Shown here one piece after another: positions 17,932 to 26,474 of a DNA stretch of 64,000 nt. The notes below the pieces were generated by a model that searched no databases, was not told the origin of the DNA, and saw only the letters and a list, made by a program, of their open reading frames with translations. The position numbers and the translations under genes were made by a program. Positions within the stretch are counted from its first letter, which is position 1; each line of letters starts with the position of its first letter. This DNA comes from Parasutterella secunda (GTDB taxonomy: Bacteria > Pseudomonadota > Gammaproteobacteria > Burkholderiales > Burkholderiaceae_F): NCBI RefSeq assembly GCF_016901835.1, contig NZ_JACJKX010000009.1, forward strand, positions 1-64,000, given 5' to 3'.

Positions 17932-18330
17932 ATGAAAACAATTGAAGTCGTCGCTGCGGTCATTCGCCATGAAGACAAAATTTTTGCCACTCAACGCGGC
18001 TACGGTGATTTCGAAGGCGGTTGGGAATTCCCGGGCGGCAAGATGGAAGCAGGGGAGACGCCTCAAGAAGCTCTTGTCCGCGAGATCATGGAAGAGCTCG
18101 ATACCGAAATTGAAGTGGGCGACTTAATTGACACAGTGGAATACGACTACCCGAAGTTTCATTTGAAGATGCATTGCTTTTTCTGCACCATCAAAAGCGG
18201 ACACCTGGTGTTAAAGGAACATGAAGCCGCCAAGTGGTTAACGCTTGAAACGCTGGATAGCGTCGCGTGGCTTCCGGCCGATCAGGGGCTTATTGAAAAA
18301 ATCCGCACTGTTTTGACAAAGAAAGCCTGA
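17932..18330 (+). CDS. Nudix hydrolase (MutT-like nucleotide pyrophosphohydrolase)
   Basis: This 132-residue Nudix protein is expected to hydrolyse a nucleoside triphosphate or diphosphate derivative, for example an oxidised dNTP. The Nudix box reads GKMEAGETPQEALVREIMEE followed by LDTEI. All metal-binding glutamates (REXXEE) are present, while the usual Gly after REUXEEX is Asp. It starts 8 bases after the helicase stop, so the two are almost certainly co-transcribed. I recall DUF3427 helicases often having such a neighbour. The substrate is unknown. Confidence 0.88.
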   Translation: MKTIEVVAAVIRHEDKIFATQRGYGDFEGGWEFPGGKMEAGETPQEALVREIMEELDTEIEVGDLIDTVEYDYPKFHLKMHCFFCTIKSGHLVLKEHEAAKWLTLETLDSVAWLPADQGLIEKIRTVLTKKA

Positions 18331-18491
18331 TTTTTGAAGTGAAAGAGGCTTTTTCAGATAAGTATTTCGCCCAAAAATGTGATTGACTTCAGAAAAGTCG
18401 CTTGGAAAACGTTAAAAATTAAAAAAAAGTCGCTTTAGATAACCTATTGAAAAAGCACTACTTTTTGTAAGGCAAAAAAAAAACACCGTTC

Positions 18492-18536
18492 GAATAATTA
18501 AAAACAGGCAGGAGACTGAAACAATCCGCCTGCCTG
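18492..18536 (-). terminator. Intrinsic terminator of dsbI
   Basis: A perfect 8-bp stem CAGGCAGG/CCTGCCTG (18505-18512 with 18529-18536) and a 16-base loop, followed on the minus strand by TTTTTAATTATT. It lies 23 bases after the dsbI stop. Confidence 0.8.
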
Positions 18537-18558
18537 ATCGGCTCAATAATACGACTGA

Positions 18559-20100
18559 TTATTGAAGAGACAACGTCACAATTTTGTTGTGATCAACGAT
18601 TTCAAAGCGATCACCTTTCTTGACCAAACCGCGAATATCGGTTAATTCAGCAGGCAAACCGTAGGCAGCCGTGACTTCTTCACGGGCAATATCAATGACG
18701 ATGAGCGTATTGAAGTTCTTAGAGACAGCATAGAGTTTGCCGTCTTCGTAAACCATACCCGTCACATACAGTTCGCCCAGCGTACGACCATCTTTGAGAT
18801 CAGCAGCAGGAACGAATTCCCCCGAGAGCATCCAGTCAGCCATCAAAGCCTTGGAGATCACGAAAGTCTTCTTATTCTTATTATCCGGCAAAGAGGCCGT
18901 AAAGATATAACGACCGTCGGTTGCTGAAGAATGGATGTAGGAATACTTTGCACGTTCGGTATCGATACGGGCGCGTCCTAAGCCGCCCACGGCTTCAACC
19001 TGCGTGCGACCGGCCGTAAAGTTAGCCCAGCCTTTGACATCATCAGCATTCGGATTCAAACGAGCACGCAAAAGTGATTTATTCATACCCATAATCACGA
19101 AAGCATCCTCTTGATACTCGGTAATACCGACGATATCAAGAACATTGGCAGAGAACCAGGGGTCAATAGCAGCAGAGACAACAGGCTTTAATCCATCATC
19201 GAGAACCCAAAAGTCGTATTTAGAAGCCACAAAGTACTGACCGCGAACTTCGCTGATCATGTTAATGGGCTTATCAATACCTTGGATTTCACGGCTTTGA
19301 ACCACTTTCATCTGTCCATTTAAAACGACAGGACTCTTGGCAGCATCATTATCAAAGGTAATACCAAGCTTTTTCGCATTGGGAGCATAGGCAAAGTCCG
19401 GATCCTTCACATCACGGCGACCCAGGAAGTTGATGCCACCCCACATGCCTTTCCAGCTCGAGTCGTCCCAGATGACGTATTTCGGGTTAAAGGAGAAACG
19501 CACCGGATCACCTTGACCCCAGTTAGGCGGAACACCGGTAGACCATAATGCCTGGAAGCAGTTGGAGGCAACGATGAAAGCCACAATTCCGAAAGACCAC
19601 TTGTAGAAAGCGGTGAGAGGACGCCATGGTTTGCCTTTCATTTCGGCCAACAAAGCGTCCACGCGGGGAGCGAGGAAGCAAGCCAGACCGAACAGCATCA
19701 CCACGCACCAGAAAACAATTTCAGCCCACATTTGGGTGTGAATGCCGAAAACGTCAAGACCGAAACCTTGACCGACGTCACGGGCGGCGTGATTACCCAA
19801 ATGGCGGAAGCTGGAATAAAGCCCCAAAGCGGCCATCACGAGCATCGTGGCGAGATACTTGGGCTTAAAGCCGTAGCGCACCATGAAAAGTGCAACCACA
19901 CCGATGTAGGCCATCTGTTGACGCTGCCCCCAGCAAAGTGTGCACGGACTGTCACCCATCATGTAACCTAAGATAATATTGGCAATACCGACAGGCAAGA
20001 GCACAATCAAAAGACCGCCCCAGCAGACAATATCGTAGAACGTTTTTGCTTTTTTCAAATCGCCATCATTAATCGGACGAGTATGGTCATACAAAGACAT
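18559..20100 (-). CDS. dsbI: DsbI-type thiol oxidoreductase: DsbB membrane domain fused to a periplasmic propeller-like domain
   Basis: 513 residues. The first about 170 form a DsbB-like membrane domain with the quinone/disulfide motif SPCTLC (C53, C56) and four to five helices. The remaining about 340 residues look periplasmic and repetitive, like a beta-propeller. This size and layout match the DsbI proteins of Campylobacter and Helicobacter. Unlike classical DsbB, the second periplasmic loop (about residues 97-120) has no cysteine pair. A GGAAG ribosome binding site precedes the ATG, and a small dba-like gene lies 20 bases upstream, as in the Campylobacter dba-dsbI operon. It probably hands electrons from a periplasmic thiol oxidase to the quinone pool; the partner is not in this window. 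Confidence 0.8.
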   Translation of the reverse strand: MSLYDHTRPINDGDLKKAKTFYDIVCWGGLLIVLLPVGIANIILGYMMGDSPCTLCWGQRQQMAYIGVVALFMVRYGFKPKYLATMLVMAALGLYSSFRHLGNHAARDVGQGFGLDVFGIHTQMWAEIVFWCVVMLFGLACFLAPRVDALLAEMKGKPWRPLTAFYKWSFGIVAFIVASNCFQALWSTGVPPNWGQGDPVRFSFNPKYVIWDDSSWKGMWGGINFLGRRDVKDPDFAYAPNAKKLGITFDNDAAKSPVVLNGQMKVVQSREIQGIDKPINMISEVRGQYFVASKYDFWVLDDGLKPVVSAAIDPWFSANVLDIVGITEYQEDAFVIMGMNKSLLRARLNPNADDVKGWANFTAGRTQVEAVGGLGRARIDTERAKYSYIHSSATDGRYIFTASLPDNKNKKTFVISKALMADWMLSGEFVPAADLKDGRTLGELYVTGMVYEDGKLYAVSKNFNTLIVIDIAREEVTAAYGLPAELTDIRGLVKKGDRFEIVDHNKIVTLSLQ

Positions 20101-20120
20101 TTTTTCTTCCTTTCGTTCGA

Positions 20121-20288
20121 TCAGAGGTTAAGAGAGCCCAAAATGGCGGTAGAGACGTGACCAACGTACATAAAGACAACTACAAACCAGCTGCCCACCG
20201 TAAGCCACCAGGCGAGTTTTTCTTTTTCCGGCTTCATAATGATTAACATCACGGCCGCAAAAAGAAGGAGAAATTCAAGAAATTCCAT
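20121..20288 (-). CDS. dba: Dba-like small membrane protein (55 aa)
   Basis: A short gene below common length cut-offs. From ATG at 20288 to TGA at 20121 it codes for 55 residues with two hydrophobic segments (MEFLEFLLLFAAVMLIIM and VGSWFVVVFMYVGHVSTAIL) around a charged KPEKEK turn. AAAGGA sits 8 bases upstream of the ATG, a good ribosome binding site. It ends 20 bases before dsbI. In Campylobacter a similar small gene, dba, precedes dsbI and is needed for its expression; position, size and topology all fit. The assignment rests on context rather than on sequence identity I could check. Confidence 0.7.
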   Translation of the reverse strand: MEFLEFLLLFAAVMLIIMKPEKEKLAWWLTVGSWFVVVFMYVGHVSTAILGSLNL

Positions 20289-20388
20289 CTTGACGATCCT
20301 TTCAATTAATAATAATTCTCACTTCTAAAAAGAAGTGGCCTGATTGTACGCTATTGGAAAGAAAAAGATAAAGCTTTTCTGAATAAGC

Positions 20389-21558
20389 TTAAAAAAGTTT
20401 TCGATTGCCGAAAGCGTATAGGGCCGATGCACCCCAGAGGAATACCGCCGTCAGCATAAAGGTGGCAACAGGCCACCAATGGCCGTCACCTTGATAAAGC
20501 AGGCCGCAAATAAAAGGACCGAAACCGGCCAAAATATAGCCGATTCCCTGAGCGAGACTTGAAATAACCAAGAGTTCAGAAAGATTATTGGTCTTTTGTG
20601 CCATGAGAATCATAGCCATGCTGAAAGTAATGCCTTGAGGAACCCCAGCTAAGACGCAGCCGAGAAATGACCAGACTCCGCCCATAAGCCAAAGCATAAT
20701 TCCTAGCGCAAAACTGACAGTCATGATGGCTGCTGCCTTTCGCTCACTGCCGACTACTTTGATAAAAGCAGCAGTCAAAATGCTTGCCGGTGCACTCACG
20801 AGTAAAAAGACCGCAGAGCCCAAACCCGCAGTGGAAGCAGAAAATCCTAAAGTACTCAGAATAGTCGGTAACCAGGCAACCGTCGTGTAAATGGTGAGCG
20901 ACTGCATTCCCATCACAAAAATAACTGCCCAGGTAAGGGGCTTTTTCAGAAGCGACCATTCAAAGGCGCCGCCCGCCACCGAGATTTTTTTACCGCGCGG
21001 AGTCAAAAACCAGGCAATCAATCCCAAAGTGGCCATCAGTACCCACAAACCCAAAGGAGCTCTTAAAGATTCAAAGGCGTTGAAAAGGGGAACGGAAAAA
21101 TACGCGCCGATTGATCCTGAAAATCCGATAAAGCCGGTGAAGACCCCCATCACGAGAGGGATATTATTCGGAAAGTAATCCCGAAGGAGGACCGGCATCA
21201 GTACATTGAGCACGGCAATACCAATTCCGATCAAAGCGGTGGCGATGAGCATCACGGGGTAGGAAAAAATCAGACGCCCCACCGCACCCAAAAGAATCAA
21301 CACCAGACAAATCAGTACGGTGGTAAGAAGACCGAAGCGTTTGCTCATTGCGGGCGCTGCGGCACAAAAAAGTCCGAAACAGGCAATGGGTAGAGCAGAA
21401 AGGAATCCGTAAGCGGGATAGCCGATATCAAGTGCACGAATAACTTCATCGGCAACGGCACCCACACAGGTAATCGGCCCGCGCATGACCAGAATGGTCA
21501 GAAGCAAGGCGACAAAAACAATAATCGGCGGGTAGATTCTTCGTTGCTGTTCGGTCAT
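20389..21558 (-). CDS. CynX/NimT-family MFS transporter
   Basis: A 389-residue protein with about 12 membrane segments of the major facilitator superfamily. The opening (PPIIVFVALLLTILVMRGPI) and the ALPIACFGLFCAAAPAMSKR loop are typical of the CynX/NimT group (cyanate and 2-nitroimidazole transporters). The length is normal. The substrate cannot be read. It is a single gene between the dba-dsbI operon and the tct terminator, all on the minus strand. The 20289-20388 gap before dba may hold that operon's promoter. Confidence 0.82.
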   Translation of the reverse strand: MTEQQRRIYPPIIVFVALLLTILVMRGPITCVGAVADEVIRALDIGYPAYGFLSALPIACFGLFCAAAPAMSKRFGLLTTVLICLVLILLGAVGRLIFSYPVMLIATALIGIGIAVLNVLMPVLLRDYFPNNIPLVMGVFTGFIGFSGSIGAYFSVPLFNAFESLRAPLGLWVLMATLGLIAWFLTPRGKKISVAGGAFEWSLLKKPLTWAVIFVMGMQSLTIYTTVAWLPTILSTLGFSASTAGLGSAVFLLVSAPASILTAAFIKVVGSERKAAAIMTVSFALGIMLWLMGGVWSFLGCVLAGVPQGITFSMAMILMAQKTNNLSELLVISSLAQGIGYILAGFGPFICGLLYQGDGHWWPVATFMLTAVFLWGASALYAFGNRKLF

Positions 21559-21564
21559 CGATTC

Positions 21565-21605
21565 AAAAAAACAAAAAGACCCCGAAAGTTTAATCCCTCG
21601 GGGTC
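21565..21605 (-). terminator. Intrinsic terminator of the tctBAC operon
   Basis: On the minus strand GACCCCGA (21605-21598) pairs perfectly with TCGGGGTC (21585-21578), followed by TTTTTGTTTTTTT. It lies 34 bases after the tctC stop. Confidence 0.88.
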
Positions 21606-21638
21606 ACGTTCTCAAAATGAACGGTTAATGTTCAAGCA

Positions 21639-22583
21639 TCAGTAGAGCTTGGAGATCACCTCACGGGCAAAAACGTCCTGAGACTTGATCAGTTCGCCCA
21701 ATTGCTTGTCATCCTTAAAGTCGATCGTCAGACCGCCTTTTTCGTGAGCTTCTTTCACAGCCGGGTCATTGAGCACTTTCTTAAAGGTGTTCACCCAATA
21801 CTCAAGCACGTCGGCCGGAACGCCGGCAGGCGCGACAATGGCGCGGGCAGAACCGTACCACTGATCGTAGTAGCCCAATTCACCGAGTGTCGGCACATTG
21901 GGATAAGCTTCCAAGCGCTTCGTGTCAAAGACACCCAAGATGCGAAGCACGGGCTTATCGCCTTCGACGAGCTTGGCAACGTCAGCGATCTTAGCGCAGG
22001 AGAAATCCACTTCGCCTTGGCGCAAAGCCATCAATTGGTCAGCCGTGCCGCCATAAGGAACCGCTTTGTACTTAAAGTTTGCACTCTGAGCCAGCAATTG
22101 AGCAGCGGTATGGTTGGAAGCCTTCACGCCGTTGGTGGAGCAGCGAAGCTTGTCATTTTTCTGAGCTTCGGCCACCAATTCCTTCAATGACTGCCACTTG
22201 CTGTCGGCACGCACCACCACAACACCGGTTTCAGTGAGGTGGTTGGCGATCGGCGCAATCTGCGTTACCTTAAAGGCAGCGTTCTTTTCATTGGCAAGTG
22301 TCGTAAACGTCGGCAGGTTGATGTAACCGATCGTGTAGCCGTCTGCCTTGGATTTCACCAAGCGGGTCCAGCCGATTTTGCCGTCTGCACCGGGAAGATT
22401 ATTGATGATCATGGCCTTGCCGATTTCCTTTTCGGTCAGGGTCATCAAAAGACGGGCTCCCGTATCGGTGCCGGAACCTGCCTTATAGGCCACAATCACG
22501 TTGACGTCCTTTTCGGGCGTCCAGGCCTGGGCAGAAAGCGGAATTGCCATGGCCACGGCCAATGCTAAGGCTAATTTTTTCAT
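21639..22583 (-). CDS. tctC: Tripartite tricarboxylate transporter binding protein (Bug family)
   Basis: A 314-residue periplasmic binding protein. The signal peptide MKKLALALAVAMAIPLSAQA is cleaved at AQA-W. The mature protein shows Bug-family features: a VIVAYKAGSGTDTGARLL loop at the start and PNVPTLGELGY near residue 230. It delivers a carboxylate or similar anion to the TctAB membrane complex. It is the last gene of tctB-tctA-tctC on the minus strand. Bug proteins vary widely in ligand, so citrate is only one option. Confidence 0.92.
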   Translation of the reverse strand: MKKLALALAVAMAIPLSAQAWTPEKDVNVIVAYKAGSGTDTGARLLMTLTEKEIGKAMIINNLPGADGKIGWTRLVKSKADGYTIGYINLPTFTTLANEKNAAFKVTQIAPIANHLTETGVVVVRADSKWQSLKELVAEAQKNDKLRCSTNGVKASNHTAAQLLAQSANFKYKAVPYGGTADQLMALRQGEVDFSCAKIADVAKLVEGDKPVLRILGVFDTKRLEAYPNVPTLGELGYYDQWYGSARAIVAPAGVPADVLEYWVNTFKKVLNDPAVKEAHEKGGLTIDFKDDKQLGELIKSQDVFAREVISKLY

Positions 22584-22681
22584 TTTTTAACTCTCCTTTG
22601 ATGAGTCATCAATTCATTCTTCCGGGCCTGAAATGAGAAGCGTGCGATGAAGGTCCGGTATTCATAGCACGCCGCAAAAAG

Positions 22682-24187
22682 TTATTTATGTTTTTCCACC
22701 ATGTCTTTTTCCACTCTGCCCATGAAGAGCGGCGAGAAGATACCGAGCACGCACAGAGCAATCAGCATCCAGCAAAGCGGTGTGGCAAAAAGAATGGAAG
22801 GATCGCCGTCACTGAGCATAAGCGAACGGCGCAGACCGTTTTCACCGATCGGGCCCAAAATGAGACCCAAGACGATAGCTGCAGCGTTTAAGTCAAACTT
22901 ACGAACCAGATAACCGATCACACCGAAGATGCACATAATGATGACTTCTACAATGTTATTGTTGATCGCGTAAGAACCGACTACACAGAGCACCACAATC
23001 GACGGAATCAGGATGCTGTCAGAAAGGCGCGCAATGTTGGCAAAAATCTTGCAGCCCCAAAGACCGATCGCAAGCATGGCAAACTGCACAAGCACAAAGC
23101 CTGCAAAGAATGTATAGGTCATGTCGGCGTAAGTCGTAAAGAGTTCCGGCCCCGGTTGCAAGCCGTGAATAATGAGACCGCCCATCAAAACGGCCGTCAC
23201 CGATTCACCCGGAATACCCAAAGTAAGCGTCGGAATGAGCGAGCCGCCCGTCACGGCATTGTTGGCAGCTTCGGAGCCCGCCACGCCTTCAATGGAACCC
23301 GTGCCGAACTCTTCTTTGTGTTTGGAAAAGCGCCGGGCTTCGTTGTAGCCCATAAAGCAAGCGATGGTGGCGCCGGCTCCCGGCAAAATACCCAGAATGT
23401 TGCCGATAATCCACGAACGGGTAATAGTTGGCATGATGCGTTTGACTTCACCCTTGGTAAGAGTGAGCTTATCTTTAATCTTGGCAGCCTTTGCGCGTTC
23501 CACAATCTTCTTTTCAGCCAGAATCAAAACCTGGGACATAGAAAAAAGACCGATCAAGGCGCAGGTCACATTGACACCGTTATAGAGGGTGCTCACGCCG
23601 AACATATAGCGCTCGACCCCTTCCATCGGGTCCATGCCGATAGTAGAAATGAGCAGCCCTAAAATACCGGACATCAGACCTTTAAGAATAGAGCGGCTCG
23701 AAACACCGGCAATGATAGTCAGACCGAAAATGGAGAGCCAGAAGTATTCCGGGCTCTTAAACTGCATCGTCAGTTCTGCCAACAGGGGCGAGAAGAAGTA
23801 AAGCGAAATGCAACTTAATAAACCGCCGCAGAATGAGGCAAAGCAGGCCACCGTCAGGGCTTTGGCTGCCTGACCTTTAAGCGTGAGCTTATAGCCTTCA
23901 ATAGCGGTCGCTGCAGAAGCGGGGGTACCCGGCGTATGAATCAGAATTGCACTGATGGAGCCCCCGAAAATAGCCCCGCAGTAGATGCCGCCCAACACGA
24001 TTAAACCCGTGGCCGGATCCATGCCGAATGTCACAGGCAATAAAAGTGCAACGCCCATGGCGGCCGAAAGCCCCGGCAAGCAACCGATCGTAATACCGAG
24101 AGCCGTTGAGGCGATCATCGCCAAAAGATTCATCGGAGAGCAGGCGCTGATAAAACCTGCACCCATCATGGATAAAGTCTCTAACAT
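22682..24187 (-). CDS. tctA: Tripartite tricarboxylate transporter, large membrane subunit
   Basis: A 501-residue protein with about 12 membrane helices. The TctA signature is clear near the N-terminus ([20 protein letters not shown]) and repeated in the middle ([20 protein letters not shown]), the two pseudo-symmetric PGxxA loops that form the transport site. It uses the ion gradient rather than ATP. It starts 12 bases after the tctB stop. Confidence 0.95.
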   Translation of the reverse strand: MLETLSMMGAGFISACSPMNLLAMIASTALGITIGCLPGLSAAMGVALLLPVTFGMDPATGLIVLGGIYCGAIFGGSISAILIHTPGTPASAATAIEGYKLTLKGQAAKALTVACFASFCGGLLSCISLYFFSPLLAELTMQFKSPEYFWLSIFGLTIIAGVSSRSILKGLMSGILGLLISTIGMDPMEGVERYMFGVSTLYNGVNVTCALIGLFSMSQVLILAEKKIVERAKAAKIKDKLTLTKGEVKRIMPTITRSWIIGNILGILPGAGATIACFMGYNEARRFSKHKEEFGTGSIEGVAGSEAANNAVTGGSLIPTLTLGIPGESVTAVLMGGLIIHGLQPGPELFTTYADMTYTFFAGFVLVQFAMLAIGLWGCKIFANIARLSDSILIPSIVVLCVVGSYAINNNIVEVIIMCIFGVIGYLVRKFDLNAAAIVLGLILGPIGENGLRRSLMLSDGDPSILFATPLCWMLIALCVLGIFSPLFMGRVEKDMVEKHK

Positions 24188-24199
24188 GTCCTGCTCCTT

Positions 24200-24649
24200 T
24201 TATCCGAAGAGAATGCCCGTCGGAAGCGGGACTTTGAGGAAATAAGAGAAAACCACGGCCACCATGATGATCATGACGACAATGGTCATCAGGTTGTAGC
24301 GAACCGGGACTTTGAGGAAAAGGAGTGAACCTGCCAGGTACAAGACCGTTGCAATGTAGTATCCGCAAAAATACATCAACACCAGATAGACGATGATTGA
24401 AAGGAATACTCCGAAAAATTGCTTGAACAGAAAACCGTTAAAGACAATCGGATAATCGTTTTCAATCCGGTGATCCTGACGGTACTTGAGGAATGTTCTG
24501 ATCAGGTAAAGCGTGTTGACAAAAATAAGGGCGGTAATCAAAACCATCGGATAGACTTGAGCCGCCTCAGGCAGGTTTAACGTCATGATTAAAAATGCAA
24601 TGGCAATTGCATAGATAATGCAAACGACCGGTACGTCAGATTTTTTCAT
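24200..24649 (-). CDS. tctB: Tripartite tricarboxylate transporter, small membrane subunit
   Basis: A 149-residue protein with four hydrophobic segments, the usual length and layout for TctB, the poorly conserved partner of TctA. It is the first gene of the operon. The region just upstream carries three 11-bp direct repeats (24708-24740) that may bind the operon regulator. Confidence 0.85.
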   Translation of the reverse strand: MKKSDVPVVCIIYAIAIAFLIMTLNLPEAAQVYPMVLITALIFVNTLYLIRTFLKYRQDHRIENDYPIVFNGFLFKQFFGVFLSIIVYLVLMYFCGYYIATVLYLAGSLLFLKVPVRYNLMTIVVMIIMVAVVFSYFLKVPLPTGILFG

Positions 24650-25043
24650 GATGACAAGAAAGAGTTGACAGGATTAAACATCGTATTCGCACATAGCCAA
24701 TTTCGATATATGACATGAATATGACACGAATATGACATTTGGGGCCCATTTTAGAGCAGTTTCGTGATGGATAACAGATAGATAACCCTAAAAGAAAGCG
24801 TAAAACATCCTCAATCACAGCTTCTTTGCCAAGAAAAATGTGAGTGAATGTTAAATCTTGTTACCGTCGCTACCAAAGAAAGAAGCTATAGAGACGCGTG
24901 ATATCCCGTTTTTCAGGCCATTGAGCAGATTTATTTGATTTATAAAATAAAGTTATCAATATCTATGTTTATAGATTATTGGACTAGATATCAGATTTTC
25001 AGCAAGATTAACTTAACGATTGGTTTTAAAGCGAGTCTTTGCT
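24650..25043. other. Intergenic region between tctB and the FGE-like gene
   Basis: A stretch of nearly 400 bases, AT-rich, shared by two divergent genes. Apart from the 11-bp repeats described separately, I see no coding frame with a credible start and no strong hairpin. A 61-codon minus frame at 24636-24818 overlaps tctB and has no family resemblance. Confidence 0.5.
24708..24740. repeat. Three tandem 11-bp direct repeats upstream of tctB
   Basis: ATATGACATGA, ATATGACACGA and ATATGACATTT follow each other without gaps, starting at 24708, 24719 and 24730. The 11-bp period puts the sites on one DNA face. They lie 59-91 bases upstream of the tctB start, a good place for an operator. Confidence 0.6.
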
Positions 25044-25879
25044 ATGAAAACAACAGTCTTAGTCCTATCCGCTTTGGCGGCGCTGTCCACCTCTGCCTTT
25101 GCCGAGCAAGCTCAGCCTACGGCTATTGAAATGGTCTCGATCAAAGGCGGGGAGTACATGATGGGCAGTCCCGATCAGGAATTTGAACGTCAAAAAGATG
25201 AAGTGCAACATAAAGTTAAAGTCAATGACTTCATGATTGCCCGCTACGAAGTCAGTCAAGCACTTTACCGTGACGTCATGGGCTCCAATCCTTCAGCGCA
25301 TTCAGGAAATAATTGCCCGTTGAAAATATTTCCTGGTTTGATGCCGTTCGCTTCTGCAATGCCTTAAGTAAACGCGAAGGCCTCACTGAAGCCTACACAA
25401 TCAACGAAAAAGACGGCCAGGTGGAAGTCAGTTGGAACCGCGCTGCCAACGGCTATCGACTGCCCACTGAAGCAGAGTGGGAGTACGCTGCACGAGCCGG
25501 AACGGCAACGCCCTTTAACACAGGGGAAAACATTTCTGCCCAACAGGCAAACTACTACGGTACCTACCCTTATAAAGACGGTCACTCGCAACTGTACCGC
25601 TCCGATACCGTTCCTGTAACGAGTTTTAAAGGCAACGCCTGGGGACTTTTTAATATGCACGGCAATGTCTGGGAGTGGTGTTGGGATCGATACGGGCGCT
25701 ACAGCGCTCAGACTCTTGCGGATAATCCGACCGGAGCCGAAAACGGGCGCTTTCGCGTCAATCGCGGGGGCGGTTTCAATGATTTCGGCAAACACTTAAA
25801 AAGTGCTTATCGCGCTGCTCACAATTCGGATAACAAAACATTTAATATCGGCATGCGCTTAGCTCGCAATGCTCAATAA
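25044..25879 (+). pseudogene. Formylglycine-generating-enzyme-like (SUMF1) secreted protein, frameshifted
   Basis: The protein starts with a signal peptide (MKTTVLVLSALAALSTSAFA) and a typical family opening (VSIKGGEYMMGSPDQEFERQ). The frame breaks at about 25316-25320: after NNCP the family sequence VENISWFDAVRFCNALS continues only in another frame, consistent with one missing base in TGCCCGTT. The second frame then carries the conserved GYRLPTEAEWEYAARAG and the HGNVWEWCWDRY, RVNRGGGF and MRLARN blocks to the stop at 25879. The fold is usually an oxygen-using enzyme or a binding module. No sulfatase gene is nearby, so a sulfatase-maturation role is not supported. Either a real mutation or a sequencing error is possible. 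Confidence 0.82.
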
Positions 25880-25892
25880 TGAAGGAAAGACC

Positions 25893-26462
25893 ATGAAAGC
25901 TACTCGTCGTCAATTTCTCAATATCGCTGCGGGTTTGAGTTTGTCTTGCGCCGCTGCTCCTTTGTTGGCACAGACCGCTGCATCAGGCAAAAAACTCATC
26001 GTTTATTTTTCCTGGTCGGGTAACACCCAATACGTGGCTAATCTGATTAAAGAGAAAACCGGAGCCGATATCGTTGAACTTGAACTCGTCAAACCTTATT
26101 CGAGTAACTACAGTCAGTGTCTTGATGAAGCCAAACGCGACCAACGGGCCGACGCCAGACCCGAACTTCGCACTAAAATTGACAACATTGCCGAGTACGA
26201 CACTATTTTTATAGGTTATCCGAACTGGTGGACCTCGATTCCGATGCCGATTGCCACCTTTTTGGAAAGTTATGACCTCTCGGGCAAAACCCTTGCGCCG
26301 TTTTGCAGTCACGGAGGGGGGCGCCTCGGGCAAAGTGTCACGGCAATCAGTAAACTCGCTCCGGCTTCAACCGTCACCGAAGGCCTCTCGGTACATTATC
26401 GGGGCGGATCTTCGTTACCGAACGATATCGATAAATGGCTCGCAGCCAATAAACTTTTATAG
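25893..26462 (+). CDS. Tat-exported flavodoxin
   Basis: About 189 residues from ATG 25893 (GAAGGA 8 bases upstream; an earlier in-frame start is not supported). The N-terminus has a twin-arginine signal, TRRQFLN, followed by a hydrophobic stretch and LLAQT. The mature domain is a flavodoxin: FMN phosphate loop FSWSGNTQYVA and the later loops GYPNWWTSIPMPIATFLESY and CSHGGGRLGQS. Folding with FMN before export fits the Tat route. It probably carries electrons in the periplasm. It is followed after 12 bases by a DUF4405 membrane protein that could be its electron donor. Confidence 0.88.
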   Translation: MKATRRQFLNIAAGLSLSCAAAPLLAQTAASGKKLIVYFSWSGNTQYVANLIKEKTGADIVELELVKPYSSNYSQCLDEAKRDQRADARPELRTKIDNIAEYDTIFIGYPNWWTSIPMPIATFLESYDLSGKTLAPFCSHGGGRLGQSVTAISKLAPASTVTEGLSVHYRGGSSLPNDIDKWLAANKLL

Positions 26463-26474
26463 GAATTAACCATC

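Noticed and set aside
24708-24740. Short CRISPR-like array
   Set aside because: The 11-bp units are directly adjacent without spacers, so this is an operator-type repeat. No CRISPR array or cas gene was seen in the window.
24636-24818. 60-codon minus-strand frame upstream of tctB
   Set aside because: It overlaps the tctB start and includes the translated 11-bp repeats; it looks like non-coding DNA.
24934-24964. Possible FNR site (TTGAT...ATCAA) upstream of the FGE-like gene
   Set aside because: The half-sites are too far apart for FNR or CRP.
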